NCBI RefSeq assembly: GCF_000004195.4
Contig: NC_030677.2
Coordinates: 174,766,019-174,830,018 of the forward strand
Direction of reading: 5' to 3'
DNA: 64,000 nucleotides
DNA from: Xenopus tropicalis
Taxonomy: Eukaryota; Chordata; Amphibia; Anura; Pipidae
This document shows positions 1 to 10,784 of the stretch, one piece after another (position 1 is the first letter of the stretch; each line of letters opens with the position of its first letter). The notes beneath the pieces are model-generated. The model had not been told where the DNA came from. It did not search any database and was given only the letters and a program-made list of their open reading frames with translations. Made by a program: the position numbers and the translations under genes.

Positions 1-3000
1 TATCCAGAAAGAGATTTGGGTAAGGAATTAGGGTTATTACATGATGAACTTAGTTCCAACACCTCTTAGACCCTGTGACACCATCAGGAGGATTCGACCA
101 ATCATAAGAAGCAAGGAGAAATAAAAACAGTAGAGTATGAACCCTGTGTGGTCCATAAGCTTCTAATTTGAACCATATGTTGATCCAGTAAAAGGTATCA
201 TTCAGCCTAAAGCATTCCATCGCTGTACTTCAGCCGTACTTTAAATATTTGGATTAAAGAGTGCAAGATTATTCAGACAGCACACTACAGCAGACAATGA
301 TCTGGCTTTCTCTGCCAAAGAACGGCAAGAGTAATAGGAACTTACTGACAGTTTTTATAGCATTTCAGCTCAAAGTACCTTATGGTTTTTAGATATTGCA
401 CTTATGAATGATATAATTTCTTTTGTACTTAAGGCAATATTATGTCATGTGGTTTGAAACATTGTGTTCTGGTATTCTATATAGTACTATATAGCTAGGA
501 TATGTGTGTAACATTGCATGTATTATCTGTCTATATTTAGTAATGTAGTAGCACTGAAGTTTTCAGTATACCCTTGGTAACAAAATATATAGTAGGCAAC
601 ATCATTAGTGCAGGTTCTTTAGGAGCCTGTCTGCCAGCCAAACTACTTTTTTTGAGTCCATTGGTATAGCCTTCAACTTATTGCTACATCAGGCCATCTT
701 GGGCTTTTTATTAAGCTTGGTAATGGGCCTGACTATTCTGTTGAGGTCTATAGTGGCAGTTTTAAATACAGAACTGTAGAAGCACTTTCTGTTTGCTTTT
801 AGTTTCAAATAATAACACACATTGTAGGCAAAAAAATGAAAAGAATGTTTGGTGCAAATCTCTCAACGCAGCATTCATTTTCCTTACGGCTCCTCATTAG
901 AATATGCAGTAGGAAGACACAACAGACTGTGTCTAATTGCCCCAAAATGAATGATTATTATAGGACAGTGAAAATACACAAATACAGTAAAATGAAATTC
1001 CATGGGACATGAACCTGCCAAAAGAAAGAACACAGTTTCAGCTGTGGACAGCCAGTTTCAGCAAATCATTTTCCCCCTAATCTGTCTTACTTATTGCATT
1101 TCTACTGGGTTTCATATTACTTGCTCTCTAGAGATGTGCGCTCCTGTTCCTCCAGCTGTTCTTGATCTTCAGCCGCTATACTGGATGAACATTTTAGGGC
1201 TAGAGAATGGCCATCCCTGCAGTAAATCCATGACTCGTGTGAACTTCAGCCCCCCTGCTTTTTCACTGGTGCAAAGATGTTAAACTGTTAGGAGCTGTGG
1301 ATAAACTTGCATACCACAAGTTAATTGTTCCTGCAAAATATTGCTGATAGGATGATTTCCTTTGTAGGCTGTTTTTATTATATCATTATTCAGTCTACAG
1401 GAAACATAAACTTGGCCTTTGATGGTGCTTGTATTAGCAATAGGGTTATATAGTGACATGGGCAATTGTTGCCCCACCAAAGATCCCAGAGCAACTACTC
1501 AGCAGTTAGCTTTCATTATGGTTGATGCGTTGCAATTATGGAAGGAAACATTTTGCTGTTGTGTTTCATGCCAGCACAATGAAGATAATGAAGATCGAAA
1601 CTGTGCATCGCTGAATCCAAATCCATTGACATTTAGCAGTCTAAAGGAAACATTTCTTGTTGGGACCTGCATATTTCCTTTTCTTTTTTTATCAAGCATT
1701 TTTTGCTAAATTTCCCTTGGTCACATGACTTGTCCAGAGATAATATGGCAATCAGCTTAGCATTCTTTTGAGGGCACTGCTTCAAGCTCTCGGGTTAAAA
1801 ATAGCAATCTTACAGATGTATTTTCTCAACATGTTCTTATCCAGTAGTATAAAACCTAAAAGAAACAAGAATTGGCGCCAAAAGAATAACATAGATGGAG
1901 TATGTAAGATTAAGCCAAGTTTTGACTCCAGTTGGGGGCACCATTACTAGGTCAACTTAATTTGATGGACATATGAAACCTGAATGTATTCTGAGATATC
2001 TATTGCTTTGTTGGATGCACAGATACATTTGTCTTATTCCCATTATATCCAGAAATATTATTTTGAATTTCACATGCAGATCTTTTCCACAAAACAGCTG
2101 TATTTTTCTAGGACATGTTTCCACAGGACATTCTTGGGGCTGATTATTCATTATTCCCACTGACTAGGGAAGTTTCTGTCAGCGTGCAGAAGACAATCAG
2201 AAATGCAAACAACATATGCGAGGAATCTAGATGATTTTGAGTCATTAATAGCTCCCTGCACCATGACACAGCTGCGAAAGAATGTCAGATCTTTCATCTC
2301 TTCAAAATGGGTGAAACCTGTTCAGCTATCTGGTAGCAATGCTCTGTGTGCATCTGACATTATTGAGGGGTAATGTCTGCTCTTGGCTCAGAGGTGTTAA
2401 AGGCCTAAAGAAACTTGAGCAGCTGATAATTCCACTTGTTTTGGTTGCGCGCTTATCATTATCATACCCTGGGAATATCAGGCAAGTTTCATTCACTTCA
2501 TGTGAACTGGGGAGTGATTTATGATTGAATTAAGCTTTTTTTTATTCATGACCTGTTTTGCCGGATTTAAAAAATATCATTTATTATGGAATTGTTAGCA
2601 AGTTTTTTTTTTAGAACCGTGCCATATTTCACTGCAAAGAACTCTACAACTAAGGCATATACAATATATTCAAATACATAAATACTGTACATATATATAC
2701 AGTTCTTATGTATTATGACTGATGCATTAGAGGCATCTTACGTAAACTAACTACCAGCTGCCATGCCCTGTCTTTTCTGTGCAAAATGCCACTCTTGTAA
2801 AGGGGTATCTACCTTCTTCAAAGTCCATATAAAATAGACACACAATGCACAAAACATGAATTAATCTAAAAAAACAGTTGTGCCCAACTCTTTAGAGAAA
2901 AGGGGCCCAGGTTTTCTATAAAGAGATAGAATGGGGTAAACTGTGGACAGGGCCAGCTAGATATATTGTATCTGTGACCAAAATTGTGTTAAATATTAAT

Positions 3001-3069
3001 TTAGTAATGTGTGAAGGAGTAAGTCAGAGCTAATAAGGAGAGTATACAATACCATTTTTTTTATAAGAT
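1..3069. other. unique AT-rich non-coding stretch
   Basis: I see no repeat family and no defensible gene here. Open frames are all under 100 codons, occur on both strands and show no recognisable domain. The sequence is ordinary AT-rich vertebrate intronic or intergenic DNA with short T and A runs, for example near 2590-2615. Confidence 0.6.
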
Positions 3070-3090
3070 GATAGATAGATAGATAGATAG
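3070..3090. repeat. (GATA)n microsatellite
   Basis: About five perfect tandem GATA units. It is a short simple repeat, likely length-polymorphic. Confidence 0.95.
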
Positions 3091-4091
3091 AATGTCATGA
3101 TATAGAAGCAGTTTGTATTTAGCTATGGTCCCCTTATAAGTTTACATCTTTACTCTAAGTTAGAAGCTTTGTTTTGGAATATGTCAGAGTTCTTACTATT
3201 ATTTCAATTATGGTAGTTTCCCATCTACAACTGAATATGACTTGTTTGTGCAGACTTCATAAAAGCAAACACAAAGCTTCAAAGTGAATAGTAGATAAAG
3301 TGGCTGATTATACAGCACTTTACAAGCAATTACATCACAAAAGAGGCTCAATAATTTATTGCTCAGTTAGGATAACAGCCATGTGTGTTCACATTGCTTC
3401 TGTAAAAGTTCATCACATAATGAAACCTCCCAGTAGCCTTTAACAGCTTTCACTGTACAAAGGAAAGGCTCAGGCTTGGAATTCCATAGCACAGAAACAA
3501 TAGGAAAGCACAAAGTATACTTGAAATTAAGATAATTAAATCTTAGTTGTTTCATGGCTGTACTTTCCCAAGACTAACCTTGCCAAGGCTCCCGGTGGAC
3601 TGCAGATGTATGCTACACACTGATATTTTTCTTTTTTTAAACCGAACGTATGAAACGGAACAAAAGAAAATAAACTATTGTTGTATATCGTACTTCTTCA
3701 GCTGTTGCCTCTGAGTTTCCTCTTTTGCAATGGTCACAACACAGTTTTCCTTCTGTTTCTGGCAGAATTTCTAACTCTGCTAAAAACTCAAGCAATAATA
3801 ATGGTTTGGTAATAAAGATGAGCACCTAATATTTTCTTTTTGATAACTGTTAGGCCCACTTATCAACATTCTGATCTTAGTAAATTTAGGGGTTTTCAAA
3901 ACCGTGAAAAAACTAATTTTCACTAAAACCACGTATGTCATGTAATTTATTAAAACAGCCAAATTGAAAACCCACAAAAAGAATCTGAATAATAATTGTT
4001 TTTGGCCCTAGGAATATTTTTATATAAAGTTGGATGATTTTGAACCCCCATAATATGGATTCTGATGATCAGATAGTTAAACCAATAGCTA
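3091..4091. other. unique non-coding stretch
   Basis: No repeat family or coding signal recognised. Short open frames on the minus strand near 3367-3977 have no domain features and look random. Confidence 0.55.
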
Positions 4092-4212
4092 TACAGGTAT
4101 GGGATCCCTTATCTGGAAACCCGGTATCCAGAAAGCACCAAATTACGGAAAGTTCCCTTATCCGAAAAACCTCAGGTCCCGAGCATTCTGGATAACAGAT
4201 CCCATACCTGTA
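4092..4212. mobile_element. short TIR MITE, CAGGTATGGGATC family, complete
   Basis: Both ends are present as inverted copies: CAGGTATGGGATCCCTTATC on the left and its near-complement ending CCCATACCTG on the right. Each is flanked by TA. At about 120 bp it is a short internally deleted member of a family seen several more times in this window. The TA at both ends fits a TA target duplication of Tc1/mariner type, but TA could also be part of the element, so the superfamily is unsettled. It is non-autonomous with no coding capacity. Confidence 0.8.
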
Positions 4213-4311
4213 CTATCAATAAAATTAAAAACTACTGACTGCTGTTTTCCTGGGTAAGTTAATTGTTTGTTTCTTTTATTAACAAGGTTAATATTTGTAA
4301 GCATAGGCCAA

Positions 4312-4554
4312 TACAGGTATGAGATCTGCTATACAGAAACCCGTTATCCAGAAAGATCCAAATTATTGTAAGGTCATCTCACATAGACTCCATTTAAAAC
4401 AAATGATTCATTTTTCTCTGTAATAATAAAACAGGACATTGTACTTGATCCCAACTATGATATAATGAATCCTTATTGAAGGCAAAACAATCCTATTGGG
4501 TTTATTTTATATATTCAATTTCAAGTATTCTGCATAACAAGTCCCTTACTTGTA
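4312..4554. mobile_element. TIR MITE, CAGGTATGGGATC family, full-length decayed copy
   Basis: It starts TACAGGTATGAGATCTGC and ends GTCCCTTACTTGTA, matching the family ends with substitutions. The interior carries the family landmarks: a GACTCCATTT stretch, a poly-A-rich CTGTAATAATAAAACAG segment, and CAATCCTATTGGGTTTATTT. It lies about 100 bp after the short copy in the same orientation. It has no coding capacity. Confidence 0.75.
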
Positions 4555-6349
4555 TTATAAAAAGCTACTATCATGGCTTGGCATCCTGTATATTAGGAAT
4601 GTATATCTCCGTTAAAGAGAGTACAGCTAGGCAGCATGCTATTCCTATACCTTAACAGTGACAAGTTTAATGCACATGTTTATTTTGCCAGAGCATATTG
4701 AATAATCTTGTACTTGCCAACTGAAATCTCCACTAATTCTATTTTGCAGATTAAAACAAATATTTTAGGAACCTGCTTCACTTGTCTTGCCGTTTAAGAT
4801 TGAGTACTAGCTGTTACCAGGCAGCCTTTCTTTCTCACCATAATAAAATGAATCAACATTTCTTTGCTAAAAAGTATCCCATCTAGGCCTCCTGTTCCTG
4901 AAAGTCATATTGTTCCTGAATTAACGTGGAGAATGCATTTGGAGATGTACCAAGAACTTGTTATAATTGTTCACATGCAAGTGCAAGCTTTGCCCATGTA
5001 TTCATTAGTTGATGCAGAGGATTAAGTATGATTACAAGGATGACATTGCAGCTTCACTGCTAATAGGTAAATCAGTGTTTGTGCCAGACCCACTCTGATT
5101 CCTTTCAGTGAGAAAGCTTTGATATGGTACTAAACCCAGACTGCCACGGTTTATGTGGCACTGATCATTGAGCTTAAAAGTGACTGTGCATGTGAAAAGC
5201 GGAATATTAATCAAGGCTAATTGTTGTGCTGACGATGAAACACAAAAGGTCAGAGCAGAGCAAGTTCTTCTCTGTAATTAGTGACTTTTAGTACCTATGC
5301 AATTACTGTAAATTTAAGGGCATTTTTGTTTATAGAATCTCTGCCTGAGAACATTCAATTAGTGTTCTGAGCCAGTGCTAAATGTGTAGATAAGCAAGTG
5401 ACTATAATTTACTTTGGGTACATTGCTGTCACAGTCAAAAGTCACAGATCTATATCAGCATATCCATCTGTTCTCTTCATAGAAACGCACATTGGAGTAA
5501 ACAAAAACATGGGAGTATTCACTTTTACCTTTTATTTTTAAAAAGCAATACCCATACTATTAGCATGAATCAATTGCATTTAAATGCAACTATCCTCATA
5601 AAATGTATATAACCAGACTGCCTGGCTGACTCCCATTGTAATCACATATGAAATGGGCATCTTCATTACCTTGTAAAATTTCCTGTGTCTTGTAAGAAAA
5701 CAACATTTCAGCTGTAGAAACTAAAATAGACTAGAAAGTAAACGTGTCATTGCCTTAGGGACACTATAGCAGGCCCAACTTCAAGTCATGAAACATCTAA
5801 TGTTTATGGAGCACTTGGATGCTTAATGGACTGTACTGCTGTTTGAAATATCCAGCATATGTGAAGCACGGAGCACTCGGCCGGTAAGGGCTCCCTCAAA
5901 TCCCAACTTATGCAAAGTTGCACTTCCAGTGTGGTTGCAGAAGCCACAGTGTGCCTTGTCATACACAATATTGACTGCTGACGACCAATTTGGACTGAAT
6001 TTTGAATCAGCCATATGGTGCCAAAATAATGACCTCCCCAAACAATACCAAATCACTATACAGATATCTGTTTAGAAGACTGGAAAATCCTGTTGACCAA
6101 GGATCTTGGTCCTCACTGAGTGAGTCTGCAAGCCCTGCATCTGCCACCCCTCCAAGTGAATCAAGTTTAGTTGCCTAATGATAGGCCAAAGATTTGATTT
6201 TGGGGCAACCTCTACAAACGTCTGTTTGGCAATGAAAGTGGGGGCTGATTTCATAAAAACCATGCCAAGTTGTCTAATTATCTCTCACTACCCAAACAAA
6301 CCATTAGGGAGAACATAGGGAGCAAGGATCTCTGTGGCGTAATACAATG
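4555..6349. other. unique non-coding stretch
   Basis: No recognisable repeat or gene. Open frames are all 80 codons or fewer and have no domains. Nothing here suggests an exon. Confidence 0.55.
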
Positions 6350-6780
6350 TTAAAGGAACAGTAACACCAAAAAATGAAAGAGCTTTAAAGTAATAAAAAT
6401 ATAATGCACTGTTGCCCTGCACTGGTAAAACTGGTGTGTTTGCTACAGTAACACTACTATAATTGATATAATAAGCTGCTGTGTAGCCATGGGGGCAGCC
6501 ATTCAAGCTGGAAAAAAGGAGAAAAGGCACAGGTTACATAGCAGATAACAGATAAGTTCTGTAGAATGCAATAGTGTTTTATCTGTTATCTGCTATGTGC
6601 CTGTGCCTGTGCCTTTTCTCCTTTGAATGGCTGCCCCCATGGCTACATAGCAGCTTATTTATATAAATTATAGTAGACTTTCTGAAGTAAACACACAACT
6701 TTTACCAGTGCAGGGCAGCAGCACATTATATTTTAGTTACTTTTATACACTTTCATTTTTTGGTGTTACTGTTCCTTTAA
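6350..6780. mobile_element. T2-type MITE (TTAA-flanked foldback), complete
   Basis: TTAA stands at both ends, followed inward by AAAGGAACAGTAACACC and its inverse. These are hallmarks of the Xenopus T2 MITEs, which share TTAA targeting with the Kolobok superfamily. The left and right halves are long inverted copies of each other. They include the CAGTGCAGGGCA-type, GCTGCTGTGTAGCCATGG and GAGAAAAGGCACAGG segments and meet at a central ATAACAGATAAG/TTATCTGTTAT palindrome near 6545-6590. The transcript would fold into one long hairpin. A minus-strand open frame at 6288-6530 is incidental. Confidence 0.88.
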
Positions 6781-7190
6781 GGAAATTTGACTGAATCTGA
6801 TCTAACTGCCCAGACATATCACTGAATATGACCAGGTTTAGTTCTCTTCGTGCAGATATTCTCCAGCAGTGTCATATAACTTGCGTACAAGAGGTTACAA
6901 ATTTTAAGACCATATGTTAAAATGTAAAGAGTTAATTAGAAAAATGATCAATTAGTCGCTGTGCATCTATTAGAGAAATGAAGCATGTAGGGCTTGCAAT
7001 GTATATTTGAGAATATAGTCGTCTCTTCCAAGAGTAAATGTAAATGTTTTCTGATAGCTCAATGCTATTTACATGTCTAAAGTAAAACGTGCTATACATT
7101 TCTAAAGCACACGCCAAAATTCACATTGTTTGCCCATACTACAAATTCTCTGTTCTCAAATTGTAGCATACTGCTCTCTTATGGGGTTAT
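6781..7190. other. unique non-coding stretch between two MITEs
   Basis: No gene or repeat family recognised. A 61-codon minus-strand frame has no features of a protein. Confidence 0.5.
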
Positions 7191-7337
7191 GTAATAAAAG
7201 ACACTAAGTTTGCCCAGGTGCAGTAACCCATAGCAGCCAATCAGCAGGTAGAATTTACTGGTCACCTGATTAAAAATCAGCATCCTATTGGTTTCTATGG
7301 GTTACTGCTCCTGTGCAAACGTAGTGCCTTTTATTAC
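7191..7337. mobile_element. TIR MITE, GTAATAAAAG / GCAGTAACCCATAGCA family
   Basis: The ends are inverted copies: GTAATAAAAGACACTAAGTTTGC on the left (read only as 10-bp end plus similar interior) and GTGCCTTTTATTAC on the right. The subterminal GCAGTAACCCATAGCA on the left is mirrored by CTATGGGTTACTGC on the right. The centre carries CAATCAGCAGG and CACCTGATT. This family recurs at 18222 and 41728. It is non-coding; I am sure of the inverted structure but do not know the superfamily. Confidence 0.72.
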
Positions 7338-7677
7338 GTATGGGGGTTAAACTTTCTCACTATTTACAATTTCCCTGAATCATCAATATAAAACAGGTTG
7401 GGATATATGAAATCAACAATTCCCTTACATGACTCATATCCTTATTAGCCAGCTTTGTTTCTTTTGGTCCATCTTTTTTTTGTCTTTGGGACTAATGTAT
7501 TATTGATTTTTTTTTTCTGATAAACTACTGCTAAGGTTTTGCCTTACAAATCAGCAAGATGGACAGGCAGAACACCTGCACAGAGGAGTGAAAATAAATG
7601 TCGTTTGGCACAAAAACAAAATATAAGATAGATCCACCTAGGATTCAAGTATATTTATGCTCACTACATAAAAACAA
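7338..7677. other. unique non-coding stretch
   Basis: AT-rich sequence with T runs at about 7473 and 7510. No gene or repeat family seen. Confidence 0.5.
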
Positions 7678-7890
7678 TACAGGTATAGGACCTGTTATCC
7701 AGATTTCTTGGGACCTGGGGTTTTCCAGATAAGGGATCTTTCTGTAATTTGGATCACTATACCTTGAAAAAAAAAAAATCACTTAAAATTTAAACCCAAT
7801 AGGGTTGTTTTGCCGCCAATAAGGATTAGTTATATCTTAGTTGGGTTTAATTACAAGGTAAAAGGTCATTTTTGAAAATATATGGAAGAT
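7678..7890. mobile_element. TIR MITE, CAGGTATGGGATC family, truncated
   Basis: One end is present (TACAGGTATAGGACCTG), then the family interior in the opposite orientation to the copy at 4312, including the inverse of the CCTATTGGGTTTA motif near 7795 and TCTTAGTTGGGTTTAATTAC. The far terminal repeat is missing or too decayed to see. Confidence 0.68.
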
Positions 7891-8596
7891 ATAAAGGAAG
7901 GGCTTCCCCTAATTCTGAATAATGAATCCTGTAAAAGATTTGAAATTACACATTTTGTCAATTCTTCTTAAATGCACATTATGTAGGCTGTATTTATTTA
8001 AATGTCAAAATATTAGCTTAATATTGCAGAACTATAGTACGTATATATGTGAAATTATTGGTAGTTTAATGTTCTCATTACTAGGGATTTACTTTTCGGA
8101 TTATATTGGTTTTATGGCAGGATTCTTGTTGATAACATATTTTTCATCTGATCTCAATGCTGACACACATATTACTCCTGTAGACGAGCTAGCCCAGGGG
8201 CTATTTGATATGCAGATTTTTTTTTTCTTTGTCCTTTTTTAGTAGTGAAGGAAAAAATGATTCAGACAAACAAGAAGCGATTTCAGCTGTATTATAATGT
8301 GTCTGTCAATTTGAAATAATTACACTGAAATCACTGAGCTGAGGATTTATTATTTTTTTAATGGAACTCATCATAGAGACAGTCAAGTCTGCCTCTTGAA
8401 TCAGACAAATAATATCTCCCTGGCCTTTCAGTGCAGTCTCAGCCGATTTGTCAAAGGAGGCACAAGTGATCATACGCTGCAAAGCCAAGAGTGATTGCTA
8501 GTGATCAACAACCAGCACTTAAGTGCAGTGACAAAAAATGAAGAAAGTGCAGGTATTCCCCAGGGGAGCTGATTGCTGATTCATGGCAGTTTTCTG
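7891..8596. other. unique non-coding stretch
   Basis: It includes a 106-codon plus-strand open frame at 7922-8242. That frame starts inside MITE-derived flank, is hydrophobic because of AT-rich codons, and has no recognisable domain, so I do not call it a gene. The 8270-8500 segment is repeat-free. Confidence 0.5.
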
Positions 8597-8653
8597 TTTT
8601 CTTTTTCTTCTTTTTCTTTCTTTCTCTTTCTTTCTTTTTTTTTTTTTCTTTCT
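8597..8653. repeat. polypyrimidine (TTTC-rich) tract
   Basis: About 57 bases of T and C only on the plus strand, dominated by TTTC and T runs. It is a homopurine-homopyrimidine tract that could adopt triplex (H-DNA) structure, and it gives a lysine/glutamate-rich spurious frame on the minus strand. Confidence 0.9.
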
Positions 8654-9080
8654 GTATCATGTTCCTGCTGAGTGAAGATTTATTATCAAATTGCAATAAA
8701 GACTGTCATTTCAGAAGGGCATGTCTGGAAAAGTGCAGTTAGGAAAGAAAATGTGATTTGGAACATTGTAGTTTTTATTAGTCTGCTAGAGCACTGGCAG
8801 TTATGAATAGTGTTGGGCCCAAAATAAAGGCTGAGCATTTCCCATAATGCATTGACAGTGCAACTTGGAGGCATGAATAGAGCTCACTGGGCCCCATAAC
8901 AATCTATTAAGGGCACCCATATCTGTTTGTGAAGGATGATCTGTTTTGCATGTATATAAATATATGTATTAATTACAGTATACCTCCACACTACATTACA
9001 GTATGGTTATACAATAAATGCAAAAGAACTAGCACTCTCATGTATGTGAAAAGATAAATGCTACTGGAACAGTATTTTAG
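8654..9080. other. unique non-coding stretch
   Basis: No gene or recognised repeat family. Ordinary AT-rich DNA. Confidence 0.5.
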
Positions 9081-9133
9081 TGTGTGTATATATATATATA
9101 TATATATACATATATATACATATACAATATATG
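9081..9133. repeat. (TG)/(TA)n microsatellite
   Basis: A short TG run passes into about 20 TA units with interspersed CA. A simple repeat. Confidence 0.93.
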
Positions 9134-9159
9134 AAACTTGTCTTTGTGTATTAAAATAA

Positions 9160-9320
9160 ATAATGCATCCCAAGTTGTAAAATATGAGGATATCAGAAGT
9201 CCCCTCGGAGTTCCACGTCCTGTATAAAAGCACTTGTCTTTCAGCAATATAATATGGCTTTATAAAGTCTTGAAACTCCTCTGTAACTTAAAATATCCTT
9301 ATTATTTTACAATCACATTA
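9160..9320. mobile_element. palindromic MITE, AAAATATGAGGATAT family
   Basis: The left part reads AATGCATCCCAAGTTGTAAAATATGAGG (as a family motif) with AGAAGTCCCCTCGGAGTTCC. The right part contains the inverse: AACTCCTCTGTAACTTAAAATATCCTTATTATTTTACAA. The two halves form a stem around a CTGTATAAAAGCAC centre. The same left half recurs at about 10615-10700, so it is a dispersed repeat. The exact ends and target duplication are unclear. Confidence 0.62.
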
Positions 9321-10439
9321 TTCATTATATATCTATAGTATTCCCCTTCCTTCTAAACTGTAAGCCCTTGCAACCAGGGCCTTCCAACTCCATTCTGTAA
9401 TGTTTTTTTGTTTTTTTTTTCAATGTAAGTGTTTAAGATCCAGGCCCCCTCAAATATACAGGGCTTGCTATCTTTGTTGGTATGCCCCTGCTGTGGCTTA
9501 TCATAAGATCCTTGTTTTAAACCTGCTCACAAAAGCAGACTGGTTAAAAAGTGAAGTACCAAAGAAGTGTGAAGGAACGTGGCAGTAAGTGCTGTAATTT
9601 TGTTTTTCAGCCCAAATGTTAACATTGACTTTGTACCACGCTGAATAATCTGGAATGTTTTACTAGTTACAAGCTTCATCATCCTCTTTTCCCTTTCTCA
9701 CTTTGGCTAGTACGTTGGTGGCTTGTTTATAGTCTCCGAGTCTATTCACATTGTTCCTTTGAGAGATCTAAATGCCGTAAATTAATCAAATTTCGAGAAA
9801 GAAAGAAAAAGTTTTCCCTGACTTACAAACCCATGAAAGCATCTTTAGATGGAAGCTTTCTAATGCTTATGAAAAATAGGGGTTTATGAAGAGAATTGGG
9901 AGGCTTGTCTGGACCTGCGTGCTGCCATTGATGGAGAGAACAGCCTGTAGGTTTTTTCTTCCTCTTTGTAACATTCTTTCATTGATTCATTCTAGGGAGG
10001 TTGTAAATGAGCTCCTCACTGAGAAGGGGTTGGAGGTCAAAGTGTACTGCCAGCTGCCTTGCCTGCTTTGGAACAATGCTCCATCCTTTTGCACTGAAGA
10101 AAGGGACATTCCAGCATAATGTTCACTGGACTCCCACAATTTTGTGCCTTTAGCAAACTTTCCAATTACATATGCGCTTTATGGCAATCTCATGATATTA
10201 TTGGTGGTAAATCAGAACTGATGTTTTCGGTCAATGTCTTGGTATACTGATTATATGCCATGTCACATCATTAGAAATGTTGGAATTTAGATTAAATAGT
10301 ATGGTGGATCTCCAGTGCCAGATATAGAGGACAGGGGATTAAGGGCAAAGTAGAAAGGCTGGGGACGTGACCAATTCACTCCTAAACTGCACGTTGTCTT
10401 TTGAGTTTTTACACGAGAGGGTCCATGTGGAATACTGTG
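9321..10439. other. unique non-coding stretch
   Basis: No recognisable gene or repeat. A 77-codon plus-strand frame at 9886-10119 has no domain. A T-rich stretch at 9402-9421 resembles a polypyrimidine tract, but no coding exon follows. Confidence 0.5.
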
Positions 10440-10729
10440 ATTTAAAATGCTGCAAGGGTACAAATGTGTGATTTTATATATTAATATACACACAAGAGCC
10501 ATGAATATCTTGTAAATTATATCCTTATAAATGGTGCTTAGTGATGTCACCAGTTTTAATCGGTGATTAGTGATGTAATTTCTGTCACATGACTTAATGA
10601 AACTTATTATGATAACGTGCCCCCAATTGAAAAATATGAGGCTATTAGAAGTCACCTCTGCCTTCAGCCTCATGCTTTTATATGGTCAAAATATAAAATC
10701 CTTATACTTTACATAACTGGGTACTTTAT
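10440..10729. mobile_element. decayed copy of the AAAATATGAGGATAT repeat family
   Basis: It contains GCCCCCAATTGAAAAATATG followed by AGGCTATTAGAAGTCACCTC and a CAGCCTCATGCTTTTATATG stretch, matching the copy at 9160. Upstream are GTGATGTCACC and TGTCACATGACTTAATG-type segments that I associate with a longer family member. A 128-codon minus-strand frame across it (10287-10673) is incidental. Boundaries are approximate. Confidence 0.55.
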
Positions 10730-10753
10730 TATCTATCTATCTATCTATCTATC

Positions 10754-10780
<27 letters not shown>
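10730..10780. repeat. (ATCT)n plus (AT)n compound microsatellite
   Basis: About six ATCT units run directly into about twelve AT units. Confidence 0.94.

Positions 10781-10784
<4 letters not shown>

Noticed and set aside
7922..8242. 106-codon hydrophobic frame resembling a membrane protein
   Set aside because: Hydrophobicity follows from T-rich codons. It starts next to a MITE remnant, ends in a T run and has no family resemblance.
10287..10673. 128-codon minus-strand frame
   Set aside because: It covers a dispersed repeat that recurs at 9160 and has no recognisable domain or initiation context.
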